64,000 bases of DNA from Alphaproteobacteria bacterium (GTDB lineage: Bacteria > Pseudomonadota > Alphaproteobacteria > Rhodobacterales > Rhodobacteraceae), in assembly GCA_030429495.1 (NCBI GenBank), contig JAUIFH010000005.1, positions 62,001-126,000 of the forward strand, in the 5' to 3' direction. The translations under genes were made by a program, and so were the position numbers. Of the stretch, positions 63,551-64,000 are shown in pieces. How positions within the stretch are numbered: position 1 is the stretch's first letter; the number at the start of each line of letters is the position of its first letter. The notes beneath the pieces were generated by a model that did no database searches, was not told the DNA's origin, and worked only from the letters and a program-made list of their open reading frames with translations.

Positions 63551-63580
63551 ACGGCCGCAGCTCGCTGCGGCCGTTTTTTC
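63551..63580 (+). terminator. Terminator of rplM-rpsI
   Basis: ACGGCCGCAG and CTGCGGCCGT (63551-63560, 63565-63574) form a 10-bp stem with CTCG loop and a T-run. It is 27 bases after the rpsI stop and may also serve the convergent acyltransferase gene. Confidence 0.88.
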
Positions 63581-63607
63581 TTGCCGACCGACACCTCGGC
63601 TCTCGCC

Positions 63608-64000
63608 CTACTCTACGAATTCGTCGCCAAGCGCTTCGCGCAAGCCGCCGCGCACCGCCTCCTCGCAATGCCTTGCGAGATCCTTGCGCGAGGCGAAATC
63701 ATCCACGCCAACCGGCGCGTGAAAGATCACCTCGACCGAGCCCTGCCGGCCAAGCGCCAGAACCTTGGCCAGATGCGATCCGAAATCCATGTCGCCCCAC
63801 CAGCCGTAGAACCGCGGCGTGACGCCTTCCGGCGCGCGGTAAACCACCGTCACCGGTTGGATCTCCATCACGTGTTCAAGCCCGTGGCTGTAGAACGCGG
63901 CAAAAAGCGTGGACTTGAACGGCAGAACGCGCAGCCCGTCGGTCGAGGTCCCCTCGGGGAAGAACAGCATCTTGTGACCGGCACGGATGCGCGTTTCGAA
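63608..64000 (-). CDS. 1-acylglycerol-3-phosphate acyltransferase (PlsC type), 3' part
   Basis: The last 130 codons of a lysophospholipid acyltransferase; the 5' end lies beyond the window. Motif III FFPEGTSTDGLRVLPFK and motif IV region EIQPVTVVYRAPEG are visible. The N-terminal HxxxxD motif would be outside. It probably makes phosphatidate or ornithine lipid. Confidence 0.85.
   Translation of the reverse strand, partial: FETRIRAGHKMLFFPEGTSTDGLRVLPFKSTLFAAFYSHGLEHVMEIQPVTVVYRAPEGVTPRFYGWWGDMDFGSHLAKVLALGRQGSVEVIFHAPVGVDDFASRKDLARHCEEAVRGGLREALGDEFVE

Overview
The window is a 64-kb chromosomal segment of a GC-rich alphaproteobacterium, most likely Rhodobacterales (Paracoccaceae/Rhodobacteraceae). 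Pointers are an IscR with one cysteine, a long suf operon carrying two cysteine desulfurases, a C1-metabolism block (glutathione-dependent formaldehyde dehydrogenase, quinoprotein-relay proteins, sensor kinase with LuxR-type regulator), a Usg-like protein, and a human-type NADP isocitrate dehydrogenase. I see no insertion sequence, prophage, CRISPR array or rRNA operon. One tRNA (Arg-CCG) is present.

Layout. 1-4.4 kb: end of an ornithine cyclodeaminase-family gene, an MFS transporter, zapE, and a divergent pair (secreted unknown protein / MarR regulator with a C-terminal cysteine cluster) that shares an obvious operator. 4.4-12.8 kb: C1/quinoprotein block with frmA, an exported unknown, a metallo-beta-lactamase-fold relay protein, a SoxYZ-like carrier, a Cys-rich exported protein, then a translationally coupled set of LuxR-type regulator, FIST-domain sensor and hybrid histidine kinase. 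13.4-19.7 kb: a five-gene operon of three dynamin-like GTPases, a probable Roadblock/LC7-like protein and an unknown acidic protein; this is the best candidate for an undescribed system. 19.7-27.5 kb: HerA-like ATPase, a probable small RNA, an IalB-family protein, a KAS/ACP/LpxD lipid cassette, an L,D-transpeptidase and a Tat-exported DUF882 protein.

27.5-37.1 kb: a GNAT acetyltransferase, tRNA-Arg, then the minus-strand operon iscR - NifS/IscS-type desulfurase - sufB - two small membrane proteins - sufC - sufD - two Yip1-type membrane proteins - sufS. 37.3-46.5 kb: a plus-strand run of alpha/beta hydrolase and small coupled unknown genes with an HD hydrolase, a DUF2235 hydrolase, a VIT-family transporter, icd, an SMR transporter, a polytopic membrane protein, typA and a GlsB/YeaQ protein. 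46.5-64 kb: mostly housekeeping (gyrA, trmFO, gluQ, hisI, IscU-like scaffold, ThiE-like, trmJ, ctaA, M32 carboxypeptidase, MFS, enoyl-CoA-hydratase-like, thioesterase, rplM-rpsI) and the 3' part of a plsC-type acyltransferase.

Many neighbours overlap by ATGA, GTGA or TGATG junctions, which points to translational coupling in the suf, frmA-side regulator and ctaA blocks. Starts were chosen by Shine-Dalgarno position and family length. No database search was possible, so family names rest on recognised motifs.
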